Part shown: piece after piece, positions 45,901-60,800 of the stretch
Position numbering within the stretch: the first letter of the stretch is position 1
Layout: every line of letters starts with the position of its first letter
Assembly (NCBI GenBank): GCA_949126835.1
Contig: CASBPS010000114.1
Span: 62,001 to 126,000, forward strand
Direction of reading: 5' to 3'
DNA: 64,000 bases
Source of the DNA: Anisus vortex
Taxonomy: Eukaryota > Mollusca > Gastropoda > Planorbidae
The notes under the pieces: generated by a model
Told to the model about the DNA's origin: nothing
Databases searched by the model: none
What the model saw: only the letters and a program-made list of their open reading frames with translations
Made by a program: the position numbers and the translations under genes

Positions 45901-48900
45901 GTCCATATCAAATGGTATTTCTATATATTGAACTAATTAATTGCATTCTACTAATAGGGATGTTTGTATTTATTAGTAGTTTTATCTCATCTATTAAATA
46001 AACTAAACTATTGTTTGTGATTTATTTTTAAAAAAAAATAGTCATTTATATACTGAATATTTATATGCATATTTGACGGTTTAAAGTATATTAAAAACAT
46101 ACTTACAAAGATAATTGTTATGATTGGTCCAAGAAATGACCAAATGAAACCTTTATTATGAGATAACCAACAGCTGTTGATCAATAATGATGAACATTGT
46201 TATATTCCATGTAGATATTACATTTTAATGAAACATTAGTTATCGAACAGGTAATTAAAGATAAAAGATTTAAAAAATCCGTAGATGTGGCAGCTTGTGT
46301 AATCAATACTGGTAAGGACAAAAAACTACAAAATAAAACGTGTAGATAATTAAACTGAACTGCCAACTGAACTACCACTTCAATTGATAATTTCAAAACG
46401 AACAAAAACATTCTGTGAGTTCAACGCGCACTAGGGACAAATCAAATAACATTAGGCTAATTTTCATATAAGAACATAATTAAATTTCGCTAGGATACAT
46501 AGGTCTACATAACATTATTAGACTACGTATCATACACGAATTTATCATATATTTTAACCGGAAAACATAAAATGTAAACTGAACCACAAACAAAATAAGT
46601 TTTATTAACTAATATGAAAATAGGAAGTTGGAGTATAGGAAAACTTAATCTGAATCAAAACCTTTTTTTTTTAAATAGTAAGTGTAATTTCCATTAAGAA
46701 AGAGGTGCCAATAGTGTAAAGTCTATTAAAAGGTCCATAAACCACAGTTTGCGTGCCACACATGACAGACAAAGTTTTTTCAATGGCAAGCACAAGCCCC
46801 GTCCCCCAGCACCACCGCCTTTCAAAATGATATTATTTAATTCAAATCTAAATAGTGCCCTGCACTGATCCGTTATCCAAATCTAGTCTTGCATTTTTAT
46901 GTTTGAAATGATGATACATTACTGGTTTTCCTGGTTTGTTCAGGGAACCCATTCCATGCCTCTGATGAAGGTCGGGAAGAAAGAGTACGTATATACATTT
47001 TTGATCACCAAGTGGGAAGCAAGTAGAGCTATGGTTTGTTTAAATACGGAAATTGAATGCTGTTGAATGACTGCTAAAGCTCATGTTTATACATGACGCA
47101 ATGATACAGACATCTTATCTTATACATGGCACACGCTCCACCAACAAAGATAATGATTGCGTCCTACGCTCATCTGCGGTCAAGTCCTGCATTTCTATAT
47201 AAATTTCTGTTTTAATTGAAGTTTAGTTACTGTTTTATCTTATTTATTTAGGCAATCTTTTTGGACATTTAGGCGCATTGAATGTTTGCCGACTCCAGAT
47301 TAGTGAGATACGGGGACGCTGTACACAACTGTCGCTTTTATTTGACTAAAGGAAGTGTAAGGTGCGGTTAAGTTGGATAATACTGTCATTACACTAAATC
47401 ACATCGTTCTAACCCATTCTTGAAATAACAAAAACCTTATGTTGGAATATCCAGAAAATACTAAAACTTACGAAAAATAGTTTTTTTTAAAGCTATTTCT
47501 GCGACTAAAATTGAATAATTAGTGATAGAGCCGATACGTAAACAGTTTTACATAAAAAAGTTGAAGAACTCAAATAGTAATTTAAACCTTATCTTAAGTA
47601 GGCTTAAGATTTCTGTGAAATGCATGAATATAGTATAAAGAGTTAAGACAATCGCACAAGAAACTATACAGCTGAAAGTAATGTCAATATGTAACAGGTC
47701 TAAGACATGGAATCTTCATAAGGTTTGTAAACTTCTGTTCAGTAAAGTTTGAGTAAAATTAAACAATATTTACTATTTCTCTGTACCATATCCTTCTGTT
47801 TTGTCAACGGCTAAAGTGATTGATACAATGATCAATGGACACACTGAGAAAAAAAATGTTGCTAATATTTTTTTTAAAGTCAATTTATTAGAACCTGCAT
47901 ATAATAAAAAACATTATAATGTCTATACACATAATTAGTAGGATTCTTTTGAAATATTACAAGCATTTAAAGTCTTTTTTTGTCCATAAAACATTCATAA
48001 TATACATAAAACTTTTGGTTTAAAGGTTTATAATAAACTTGTAAAAAAAAATTCGTCACAGGGGTTAAACAAGATTGGATCTTAATATTGATTTTTTATT
48101 TGTGCTTAAAACTCTCGTAAAGCTGTTCCCAAGAAGGAGCAGTTAAAATAAATAACCAAATTAATTTAATATAATTCTATATCCACAAAAGGGGAGTATT
48201 GTATGTAGATTTTGAACTCTAGACTAAGGTGAGATAACTCTTTTCTCCACAATATCATTATTTCAAGCAACTCATATTATGGTCATGAAATTCAATGCTG
48301 TTTAGCCAGTGTAATAACTTGACCCTGTCATATATAGGCTTCACTTCCAAGACATTTAGTTTCGACTAATTTAAGGGTTAAACAATTTAGCAAGGCATTT
48401 ATTTATCTGTTGAAATTCAGCCAATCATGTTAATAACTGTAGTCTTACAGTGTGTTAAAAGTAGAAACAGTATCCAGCGAGGCTTTTCAGTCATACTATG
48501 CAGTGAAGTGTACAGTGCCAAACTTTGACTTAAGAAGTTGCAGAATACAGTCAGGAAACAGTAATGGAGACATATGGCAACAACTTTACAGGATATCTGG
48601 TTAGGAAAATGATGACGTTTAAAGAGTTTAAATGCATTAAGTATATATAATTTATTAGCATCAATTGGCCTAATTGCTATTTCATATCAACACAGATGTA
48701 TTAATGTCTAAATAAATAGATACAGAACATAGTTGTTTTGTTTGTTATCATTAAAGTAAAAACTTTCTCAAAACTGATAAACGATACAAAAAACTAGTAT
48801 TTAAATAATGTCTATAAAATACAATACATAATATAATGTATACAGTCACGAATCTTACTTTGTACTCTGTCTTGTCAATGCCAACAACAAAGATCATATA

Positions 48901-49424
48901 AGCAATCATCATACATAGACTTAGATCCACCAACAGTACAGATCGATCACATCTAATGTACCTAAAGTATGCATAATTAAATGTAAACTATTTAGTAAAA
49001 TATGATAAAAACCTCAACTTATCAGATTGTAAAATACAGGGGTCGGCAACCTTTTTATAATGGTTTGCCAAAGTGGGATTTCTAATTCATTTAGCATGCC
49101 AACATCCTAAAAGTTATACTAAAAGAAAGTACCCTTTGGACCTAACTGATCATAGTTATACTGACTTAGCACTAAATTCCCTTTAGAAGAGACTTGAATA
49201 GTTGTTGTTTTTTGGGGGGTCATATGCGTGTATTTGAAAAGCGCCCTGCGTACCAAGTATGGCACGCGTTGCGTAGGTTAGCGACCCTTGATATAGTTTA
49301 ATTTGAAAAAGCTGTAGTCGTACTTCCATAGGTAAAGATAGACTAATACAGTCACAGTCAAACAAACTATTGACACGGTACAACCAGCAATGGTCAGTGA
49401 ACTCAAAACATTATGATGGGACTG
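42900..49424 (-). CDS. Gene C exons 13-21: seven-transmembrane domain and tail
   Basis: TM1 NVLSSLTIAGCTVSIVCLTV; TM2 SVLLVDLSLCMMIAYMIFVV; TM3 ISCKVVAICLHYCFLTVFCN; TM4 WILFLLLTHLCPLIIVSITL; ECL2 and TM5 KYCWLSHNKGFIWSFLGPII; ICL3 VVIRIAQKTRALEGQAQTVK; TM6 VLRAIVILTPLFGLTWIFGI; TM7 VFQYLFVILNSFQ then GLFIFVIHCLTHRQ; tail VREAFQNIMRKKKSGHLDSG then NKMTSSLPNL. The TM3 and ECL2 cysteines for the conserved disulphide are present. TM3 lacks the usual FxWML-type tryptophan (FCNFLSQ instead). The stop overlaps a donor-like site inside a tandem repeat. Confidence 0.9.
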
Positions 49425-51766
49425 CTGCAAGAAAAAAAATAGCAAAAGATAATAATGAATAAATAAATATATTGTTTATAATATATATTTTCGTGGGCCA
49501 CTTATTATACAGCATTGCGTAATAAAATATAATTTAATTATGTTCAGTAGTATCCGGAGCTTCAACTATTAACTTCACGCTGTGGCCGAAATTTGTGATA
49601 AATGTCTGGAGCTAAACTATTAACTTCACGTTTGTTTACAACCTATAAAATAATTGTATAGTTTTAAAATTATAAATGCACGACAAACTGGAAGAGCTTT
49701 TTTATTCTATGACGCTCTTCAAATGGAATATATTTCTACCCAGCATACAAAGCGTGTAATAGAATTGTGCTAGAAACTTCCTGAAAACAGATGGCTCCGA
49801 TGGCTCGTGCAATTATACTATTACCTATAAATTATTTTCCAAATTAATCTTAAATACCTTAAATGGACTTGCCAGTACAGCAAATGTAGTGAGATGGTTA
49901 CAGGTACAGTTTATGTGGTCATCTGTGATACTGATTATTTTACATCCTGTTTCCGACCACGTTGTACGTCCACTTCAACACACAAAAAAACACACCGCGT
50001 AATTCCGTTAGTACTATTTATTCTATTATAGCTAAAACAGTCCATTTAAAATATAATTTATTTTAAAGTTTTACTTTCTATAACAAAAGCTTAAAATAAA
50101 AATTGTTTGAAACATTCTTTAACATAGACATATATGAAACATTTACTACAAAAATATATATGATGACATTTTACACGAAGGCTAGAATAAAATGCTGTGC
50201 ATTCATTTCTCTACAAAGTAAATCTTTTTAGGTATTTGTATGCAAAAATGTGATAAAAATCCTTAGCCCTATTTTCTACAACTTCTATAAAATCTAATAA
50301 GACATGCGTTGCCATGGCAACCAGTTTATTAATATGTTCACAAACCAACAATCGAGTGTTTTTTGATGAATGTGCACTGCCAGAATGTATTATTGGCATG
50401 GAGCTTCAAGCCTAACTGCATTAACAAACCTTGAAAATAGCACTCGTATTAGCTTCTCTATATTAGAGACATTAGGATAATATAGTCTCTGGATTGCAGA
50501 GTACAGTTCTACATAGTTATGTGTTGACGCGGTTTGGACAGGTACTTGGGATCTAACAGTCTAGCTTGTCTTGTTTTCTGTACGCTGTCACGAAAACATA
50601 TGTTTCCATAAATATACATTTGCTTTCTAAAGCGATAACTGTATTTTTCCAGAGCAAGATAATGCACATTTGTAAAAAAAAAAAATGTTATAAAATGAAT
50701 GTAAAATATTTTAAAAGTAGTCAACAATCTATATCAGAATAAATATTTTACCTAGGTAATGACTTCAGAAATACACACGCAGGCTTACTGTTACTTGTCT
50801 GTAGCTAAACATAAAAACACATTTTTTTAAATTACTAACAACTATAAGCAGCGAGAGAAAAGCGTTTAAAATATTTTCATCTCGTTAATAACACAGGTAA
50901 TACAAATGTATTTATTATAGAGAAGTGTTGATGATTTTTATTTCTTTATTATGTCTTATATTCCGAGAAAGTTTTATTAAAATATACTTTACATCTATTT
51001 ACGTTTGGTACAAACAAATAAAAAGTAAAACAAAAATATAACAAAATCAACGATTAAATTGATCCAATATTGAAAGATAATATTAATTAAAATTATACTT
51101 TATACTATACAATATATATACATACATAAATGTAAAGTCGGTTAGTTAAAAACATACTTTTAAAACACCAAAGGTCAGTTCGACAGATGAAATTAAGGGA
51201 GTGGTCAGATGGACATTAACTGATAAGGCCAGTATATCGGACACAATCTTTCGACCTCTAGATTCATTACGACTGTAGAATAATTATAAACAACATATCA
51301 TTTCTTCATCTAATGAAATATGGGTGCTGTATTTCATAGTTATAATGTCGTGTTTTAGTTATCATTTTTTCAATACTTTTCATCGTCTGAACTAAATTTT
51401 TAATCTAAATAATTCAAATTTATATTTGTTGTGTGTCAAAATTCACTTATAATTAGACTTACATTGCTATGCTAAGATCGTTTATTGTTTATTATGTTAT
51501 TGTTATAGAGAGTCTACCGATAAAAGAAACTTACGTGTTTGTTAGTGAATCAACTTTCCCTGCATTTTGTTCATTTTTTATCACAATTACTGAATATTCG
51601 ATTCTAGCTGAAATATTTAAAGTGGTTTTAATTCAATTAGTGCTTACATTTAAAGTTTCTCTATATATATTATTATTATCATTGAATGTGGGAATATAAA
51701 TAAATTACACGTTTTTTATATATTAAAGTCTGCAGTTTGAAAACTAACTAGAAAATCGTATCCTTG

Positions 51767-51806
<40 letters not shown>

Positions 51807-54800
51807 ATAATACTATAAAAAGCAACCACTAAAGTATCAAGTGTGACTCAACATTAGAATAGTAATAACAAAATGTGCACATAGACATTTAAACATTTAA
51901 ATACTTTATTTTATTCACTATAATTATCTTTTACCTTGAAAAGGTTACCCTTTTAAAATATTTGTGTAACAATTTTAATTATTTTTTTTTAGAAAGTTGA
52001 AATAACTTTTATATTGGTTGTCGGTTTACTTACAGTTGATTGTATCGAAAGCAGATTGAGACAGAAATAATTTATTTTTCTTGATCCAGTGTTCCGATAC
52101 ACCGAATTTTGAATGGTTTTTCCTTGGATTAGGATATACGATGTCTTTATGGACAGTTCCAAATTCTACACCTATAGTATGAAAGAAAAATATTTCCATT
52201 GTCAGACTTGTGTTAAATATGAATGTCATGTTATGATTAATTCGTGTTTTATTTAGAATCCAGTTGTGACTAATTGCAGTAAGACATGGGCTCATACAAA
52301 AAGCACATGAAATATATTATTAAAACACCTGGGAATGAAAAGTCCTCAGAAAAAAAAATGTGGACCAACAAAAAATGAAAATGGATGGTGGATGCGCACC
52401 AATAGAGAGGTCTATGAGCTATATGAAGACCCTACTATTGTGGCCGAGATAAAGAAGAGCAGGCTACGCTGGACAGGCCATCTGGAACAAATGCCAAACA
52501 GCAGAGGAACACAATTAATATTTTGCTCAGAACCCCAGAGGAAAACTACCTAAAGGCAAGCCCAGGCTGAAATGGTTGACGATGTCGAGATGGATCTGAG
52601 ACAGATGGGGGTCCAGGCCTGAAAAAAGATGGCAATTGATAGGTCCGAGTGGAAGGAGGTGGTGAGGCAAACCAGAGTCCTTCATGGGCTGTAGCGCCAA
52701 AGATAATGATGACGGTCTATTTAGAAAAGATTCGATAATTTATTTATATTTTTTGACATCGAGCTATCTAGGGGCTACAGACGAAAATATGTTGTAACAT
52801 ATGAATTTATTTTCTCATATCGATATTTTTTTTTTATTTATCTATTTTTGGCATTTTTTTGGGTGAGTTTTTATTTTTTTTAAATAAGTATAAAAGTGTT
52901 ATTACTGTAATGTAAGGGGACTTAACTAAGTTTAGCTTTTTAATATTATTTGGTTTTTAATTTATTATAGTTAATTTCCCTTTATTTGTTGAGAGACAAT
53001 TTTGCCGTTGTTAATTTTTTATTTATATTTTTTTATTGACTGAATATTTTTTATTCCTCTCAAAAGGAAGGTCGCCATGTAGTGACTTCATTGTTTGCAT
53101 GTAAATAAACTGTTTATTGTGAACAAGTTATAATGTAGTTCTTTTTTCCTAAATGGAATTTATTTTACACCCAATAATTATGTTCGACTTTACTAGGAAT
53201 ATCTTGCCAAGGACTTAAACAGGTCGAAATTTTACATTGGGCGGAAAATGGCTAAGCCGAGGCACGTTCGACCGGTGATCCGAAGGTTCTGGGTTCGAAT
53301 ACAGGTGAGGGCTAGGCTTTTTTCCCGGGACTTGAGTGTGTCCCTGAGTCTACTGTGCATAGATCTACCCAGCTCTGATGGGTACCTGACATTAGTACGG
53401 GTAAAAAAAGGCGGCTGGTCATTGTGAAGGCAACACATACCCTGTGGCTACAGACACTGGTGAAAACATTGCTTCACCGGCCCTATGATCAGTTTTGTCC
53501 GAAGGGTACTTTACTTACATATTACTTTTAAACAATTGTTTTTAAGAAGCACCCTTTATTTTTTCATCTGAATATTTAGTAACAAAACGCGAATATTTTC
53601 AAGACGGTCTCCACAAATACAGTTCGAACTGACCCATCGTGTTATCGTAATTTGTATTGTTCGAAACTACCTCTCTTAAAATAGAAGCGAACATACAAGC
53701 TTTTTTTAATAGAAGTGTTTCCGGGAAACTCGTGTACACTAATGGCAGGGAAAGGAATCTCAACGTTTCATCGGACCATACAGGAACATGCCTATCCAAC
53801 CAATCAAAGCGTTTGTTTAATATTGTTTTGTTCAACATTGTTTATTGAAAACATGTCACTCCAAAATCAACAATAAAAGTACGCAAATTGTGCACGTGTA
53901 CCTTACAACAACAGAGTATGAAGAAACGGAGGGATCTAGTTCAAGTGTTCAAGTAATGAGTATGAATCGAAGATGAAATTAAATCCACAAATTAAATCGT
54001 ATTTGCAACAAATAATGATTTTACTAAGCCCGGTGACATAATAAACCAATCAGCCCCTTCTTTGTGTTATGTACATTCAATTGTCCACCCCTCCCCGTGC
54101 TTATGGCATACATTAGATCACTCCAAGGTATCATCTTGTTATATACTAGAGTGTAACTAGAGCTTATCACAACTGGACATGTTGTTGTTTTCTTTCCTCA
54201 CCCGTAACGGTCACGGGGGGGGGGGTAGCTATTGGACACTACACCTCCAGCTGGATTGGTCGGCGGTTAATTTTTAATTTATTGTCTGATTGTCTGCACC
54301 GTGGGTCGATCCCGTGATGCAGGGCTTGCGAGACGAGTTCACTGTCGACTACGCTATCCAGGTACCGAAACGTTTATAGCTTTATTTAGACATAGTTAGA
54401 AGTGGCTGCACTAGATTATCCTATGAATTATTTTGTCAGGCTGATTAAACCTTTCTACGAACTAGAAACTCAGACTATGGAAAAATGATGGAGATTAAAT
54501 GAGAAACAACACAAAATTAAAGAAATATGCGGCTTTAAATAATAACTTAAATGTATGATTCGCAGATTAATGGTGAATTTCATTTTTTTGTTTTATTAAA
54601 CCTGAAACTAATAAACTAGCACATACCTATAGTATTTTTCACTAAACTTATGTGCTTGTCTGTTTCAAGGTCTGAGAATGCTTTGAATGCAATGTCTTCT
54701 AGTAAACTGATGATACTACTGATAGTATCAGGACCTTCTTCTTCTTTGACGTCTTGCCAAATTCTCTGTTGTGAAGACGTCACTATGTCTGTCAGTGACA

Positions 54801-57800
54801 CTAATGTCTGATGGGAAATATACATATTTGATATGAACACAATGAACTCCTTTGATAGTAGATTGTCATGGAAAATATACATATTTGATATGAACACAAT
54901 GAACTCCTCTGATAGTAGATTGTGATGGGAAATATACATATATGATATGAACACAATGAACTCCTCTGATAGTAGATTGTGATGGGAAATATACATATTT
55001 GATGTGAACAAAATGAACTCCTCTGATAGTAGATTGTGATGGGAAATATACATATTTGATATGAACACAAATAACTCCTCTGATAGTAGAGTTTTACTAT
55101 TAGATTTCCAACTAATTTAATAATTAGACAGACGAATAGGCAGGCAGTGTGACGTGGTGCTCTACTGTGTCCTACTGTGTCCGTGACATTATTAGATAAC
55201 CCAATTAATAAGTTATGCGCTTTAAGGTAGAATGACCTGATTTTAAACATGACCCGAGAAACAGCGGTAAAGCTATAAAATAATATTTGGTTGTTTATCG
55301 CTCCATTGTGACAGTTGATCAAGACGAGACGTAATGTCAACTGAGACACTTACTTTATTTGTATTAGAATCGTGAGACACTTACCCCATCATATCCTTGA
55401 CGTCACGTGGGGCCTCTATTGATCAACAAACCTTTTTTTTTATGGACAGGCGGACAAGGCTTGACTTTAGGGTATTACATGAAATATATGAATGGGCCAA
55501 TAAATGGACAGGGGAGGCGACTACCGATCTAGTCTGGTTGAGATGTCGACAATCTAGACACTCCTCCCATACTGGACGACAATTCGGGACTGACGCTATA
55601 ACGCGACCTACTATTATTTCATTGGCCCGCGCGTGACTCTGGGAGTAATCCATTTTGACTTGTCGCCGTGGTTGATAGGCTCTCTCCTATATATATATAC
55701 CCGTGCAGAATTAGTTATATACACACTCCTTACATTGCATTTAGCTTCTGCATGTTTAACGGATAGGCCTATGTTATGTTGTATACACACACACACATAT
55801 ATATGTATATATATCGCATAGGGCCTACACATTAATAGTTTTTTGCATGATAAATGCACACATAAAATAATACAACAATTAAAATATTACAACAAATAAA
55901 ATAATGAAATACAAATTGAATTTATCTTTTGTAATTTTTGAATATTTTTTTTCTCAAATACTGACATTTATTGAAGACACTAAAGCTGAGCCGATTTTTC
56001 ATCAATGCTGGTTATTGATTTGATATTAATAAATCAAGGGGAATAACTTAGTGCATATATGAAGTACGGTGGCCAAGCGACAGCGCGTTCTACTAGCGAA
56101 CTGAAGGTTCTGGGCTCGAATCCTGAACTGTTTTCCTTATTTGCCTGAACTTGAGAGTGCCACTGATTCTACCCATACCTGACATTTGTTGGCGTAAAGT
56201 AAAGGCGGCTGCGCATTGTCATGGTCATACATCCCCACGTATGCCATGATTTTATCAAATATATATATATATTGCGGATATATATTGGGCATCTTCTTCT
56301 GAAATTCGGGATTTTTAAAACTAGTAAAAGGACTTCCGAAGAAATAAAGCAACATGCTGAGCATAAACTCAATTATGAGCATGCAGGGATATCTCATGTT
56401 CACAGACTGGGTGTTAAACTTATTCTCAGAGCCCTGCTGTATGGAGAGTTGGCAGTTTAAATTTTGATTAAAAGACAGATAGATGAGTGAATGAATGGAT
56501 AGGTAGATGAATGGATAGATGGTTGGACGGGTTGTTAGTTAGATCAATAGATAGAAAGATAAATATCTGATTTATGAGGTAAACAAAAAAAAAAACATTT
56601 CTTTACTTCAAATGTTGCTTCATCCACTTTGAATTTTGGGTCTAAAACTATCCCCCAAACATCCTGAAGAGTGTCTATAATCTGATAAGTTACATTATCT
56701 TGACTTGATGTAGAGTTTGATAATTTTATGATTACATCAGAGACTTCATTGATGGCTTTCGTAAAATCTTCTTTACTCACATTCTTGATCTGTTCAACAT
56801 AAATATAACTATTTAATACATGCAGATGTTTTGAACTTATGCCTGATTGACATTAGTCGGGCTAAACACTGTGAAAGGATTAAGATGCACTAGTATTAAA
56901 ATAGAACTCGGCATCGTGGTATGATCCGAACTAATTGGAAATTCTACTTTGTAGGTCACGTCTAGATTATATCCAGCTTTTATGGGTGTTTGACGTAGAA
57001 AGTTATCGTTTTTTGACTGAAAAAATAACAACAATCGACTAAAAACAGTGATTATCGCAGAACGAACGCCTCGCAGAACTACCGATCATATGCGAAAAGT
57101 GAACAGCTGGACTGCAAACCCTTTTTATAACAAACCGCGCCGTGCTGCAGAGATCCTCCGAAAAATCGGCAAAATCCAGGAAAAAAAGAGAGGATAGGTG
57201 AAAATATTTAGTGACGTGATTATTTTAGATTATTAATTAATATCACGTTTGTTTAATTTCAGTTAAGCTTAATATCACGTCAGTTTAATATCAGGTTAGT
57301 TTAATATCAAATTTGTTTAATAACACATTAGTTTAATATCATGTTAGTCTAATATCACGTTAGTTTAATATCACGTCATTTCAATATCAGGTTAATTTAA
57401 TATTACGTTAGTTTAATATCACGTCATTTCAATATCACTTTTGATTAATATCACGTTAGTCTAATATTACGTTAGTTTAATATCAGGTTTATTTAATACC
57501 ACGTTTGTTTAAATATCAGTTTAGTTTAATATCATATTAGTTTAATATCACTTTTGTTAAATATCACGTGAGTTTAATATCACGTTCATTTAATATCACG
57601 TTAGTTAAATATTACGACTGTTAAATATCACGTTAGTTTAATATCAGGTTAGTTTAATATCACGTTTATTTAATATCACGTTATTGTAATATCACATTTA
57701 TTTAATAACACGTTAATTTAATATCACTTTTTATTTTAGCCTTAAGTATAGAAGTTTATGTTTCTTTCTTGTTTTTGTTGTTGTCATAGAAACCATTGTT

Positions 57801-60800
57801 TATTTTGAAGTGATATAAACTACATTTACTTGTATTAATGTTGTTCAAATAATATTCCGCTGTGGCTGCCCCGGTCTCCAGTTTAATTAGTAAATCGTTA
57901 AGATCTTTAACTGATTAAAACTGTATGGACGTATAGAATAATCTTGATATTGATATTAACTAGACTAGATTTATCATATGATTGATTCCACATTAAAATT
58001 CAATTATTATTTTTTAGAATTCTAACTTAAATTTGCATTCAGAGTTATGTTCAAAAATTAAATTTCACATGTTGCCTTATTGTTAATCCTGCCCTAAGTC
58101 CGGGTCTTCCACTCAAGGACAAGCGAATCCAGCTCGGAATAAATTAAACGAGTCCCCCAAGAAATCATGTTTCGTTGTATAAACACATTCATAAAATGAT
58201 CAGGCTGCCGGGACGGATTGCGCTCGTTTTACTGGGCACCACTGTATTAGGAACGTGATATTCTAATATTTGTACATAACAATCCGATCACATAGTGAGA
58301 CAGAATCCTAGATAGTATACGGCATTCTAAAGTAAACATCCTATAGATATAAACTAATTAGTATTTGCTATAGACGATATACAAATGATGGAAAGATCAG
58401 TCTAGAATTATTTTTATCAATTTAAATAATTTCCGCAGAAATTCTTAAGAAAATAAACTCTACATGAATTATAGTATAAAAGAATATTAGCGTTGATTGC
58501 AACTATACATATGTTTTATAAAAGTTGTTTCTTTTTGTTCGTTTATTGCACTTACCTTATTGACTAGATTGGAGACTTGGGACAAAACACAGCCTGTGTT
58601 GCCAACTTGTCCAGTTTCTGTTATATTACACTTGTCAACTAAATTGTCAAATGCTTAAAAATTTAAAGATTGATAAAATCTTATAAGTCAAAGTTTGTTA
58701 CAAAGTAAATATTTGTTATATTAATGTGAGCATGCCTGTGATTTATTTACAATTTGGATTACTGTGGAAATAACTGTCAGAGGTCAATAATTGAGTTTGA
58801 ACTCTGGGCAAGTAGCAGTGTACAGATGTAGCAAAACTACCATTGAGTAAACCCTAGCTGACTGACGAATACATCATGTGACGTGTACAGATGAAGCAAA
58901 ACTACCATTGAGTAAACCCTAGCTGACTGACGAATACATCATGTGACGTGTACAGATGAAGCAAAACTACCATTGAGTAAACCCTAGCTGACTGACGAAT
59001 ACATCATGTGACGTGTACAGATGAAGCAAAACTACCATTAGTTGAAAACTTTTGTTTTAATGTACCTTTTTAAACACTCAAAATATTTAATCTCTGCATT
59101 GGCCAAACAAAACAATACTATTTTTTAAAATATTAAAGCTATCAGTAAAATCACAAATACAAATATAGATATTTTGTAGATAAAAAGAATCCAAAGCATT
59201 AACAAAAAAAAAAACAGAATTAAATTTTATTTTTTAAAAAACAAAAACAAAAGAAAAAAAAAAGATTTGAGTATTTTTATGGTTGCTAAGAAAATAATGT
59301 ATAATTATTTTTACAGTGTTAATATAAATAAAACACTATTGTATCTGATAAGGTAATTTAAAATTGTCAGGTAAGCCAAAAGATTGCTTTATTTTATTAA
59401 GTCAAGTGTCGATACATATAAGATAAAAATAATTTTAAATAAAACATACTATGTAAGTATGCAAATCGCCCATATGCTAATTTTTGTTTAGCAACATTTT
59501 GCTATTAGATGATGAGATACAAACCAATAATAATATGTTGAAATGCTCAGATAAACTTAAAGACACAAGCACTTTCCTAATTCCTTATGCAAGAACAAAT
59601 ACATATGAGTACTATTTCTTTCTGAGTGGCATTCGGGCATTGAATGGGTTGACTTGCCAAATCAGGAAAACCAGTAACTTAATATCATTTATTCTACTAT
59701 TAGCCAGTCTGCAGATGTGTCTGCTCTCTTGCAGTCAATACCAGACAAATATATTTACATGTCTTTTTCAGTTGTTCAATATTGCTATATAGTGTGTTTG
59801 TAAAGGTAGGTTGAGGGGGGAGCAGGGTTTATCTGAGGTCGGTTAGCTCAGGACATTCAAGCAGGAAGTGGTCCACAGTGTTGTTGTTTTGTTTTGTTGT
59901 TTGTTTGTTGTTGTTGTTTTTTTTTGGGGGGAAGGGAAAGTCTGCAGTTAGGTGGGTGAGTTGGGTTTATCATATCATTTAAACAGTTTTTTAAACATTA
60001 ATAAAAAATGCAAGACTAGATTCGGGCCACAGATTAGCGTAGGGCGTAATCTTCTTCTTTATAGAAGAAGCGTCGCAATATATAAGATTGTAACCCCTTG
60101 TATTATACAAGGCATAATAATTATACTACTACCTTGATCACATCTAGTCCCAATATATCCAGGTTTACAAGTACAACCTCCAGTTATTCTATTACATGTA
60201 GTAGTAGAACAGTGACTAGAACATAGATCAAAACAATCGTCGCCATAGAAACCTTGTTGACATTCTATAATATCTAAACAGAAAATATAAAATGTATAAC
60301 TAAATTCAGTCGTAAGTACAGAATACTTGAGTAATAAAATAGTTAATAAACTAAACTAGGCATTATACACTATAATTGAAAGAAATAAGAATTTAACAAA
60401 TAATAATTAGCTTTATTTACCTCCAAATATTTTAATTTCGCATATTGTTACAAAAGGATTCTGGTCAACTGCATCTTTATTTGTTTGGGTAATTAAAGCC
60501 TTTGATGCGGTCAGACTGGAATTATAATTTATCGTATAAATGCTTTGAGGGTTAACTTCTTGATCTATATATGTATTAACTAGTGAATCACCATTGTAGA
60601 GTTGAAGCTTGAAGCCCATTAGCCTATGTTGTTGATTTTCACCTTGAATAAATGTAAAGTTATTAGAACGTCAAACACAGATTATAATAAGAAAGATAAA
60701 GATCTAACAATGCAAAGTACTTAGGAGTAAAAAAAAGTGCTAATTTATCTTGAAATCCTCATATTGATTAAGTAATTAACAAATCTAACAAAACATTGGG

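Noticed and set aside
54616..55349. Two long repetitive minus-strand frames.
   Set aside because: They are translations of the 57-bp tandem repeat running into exon 7. Only 54627-54807 has GAIN-like sequence.
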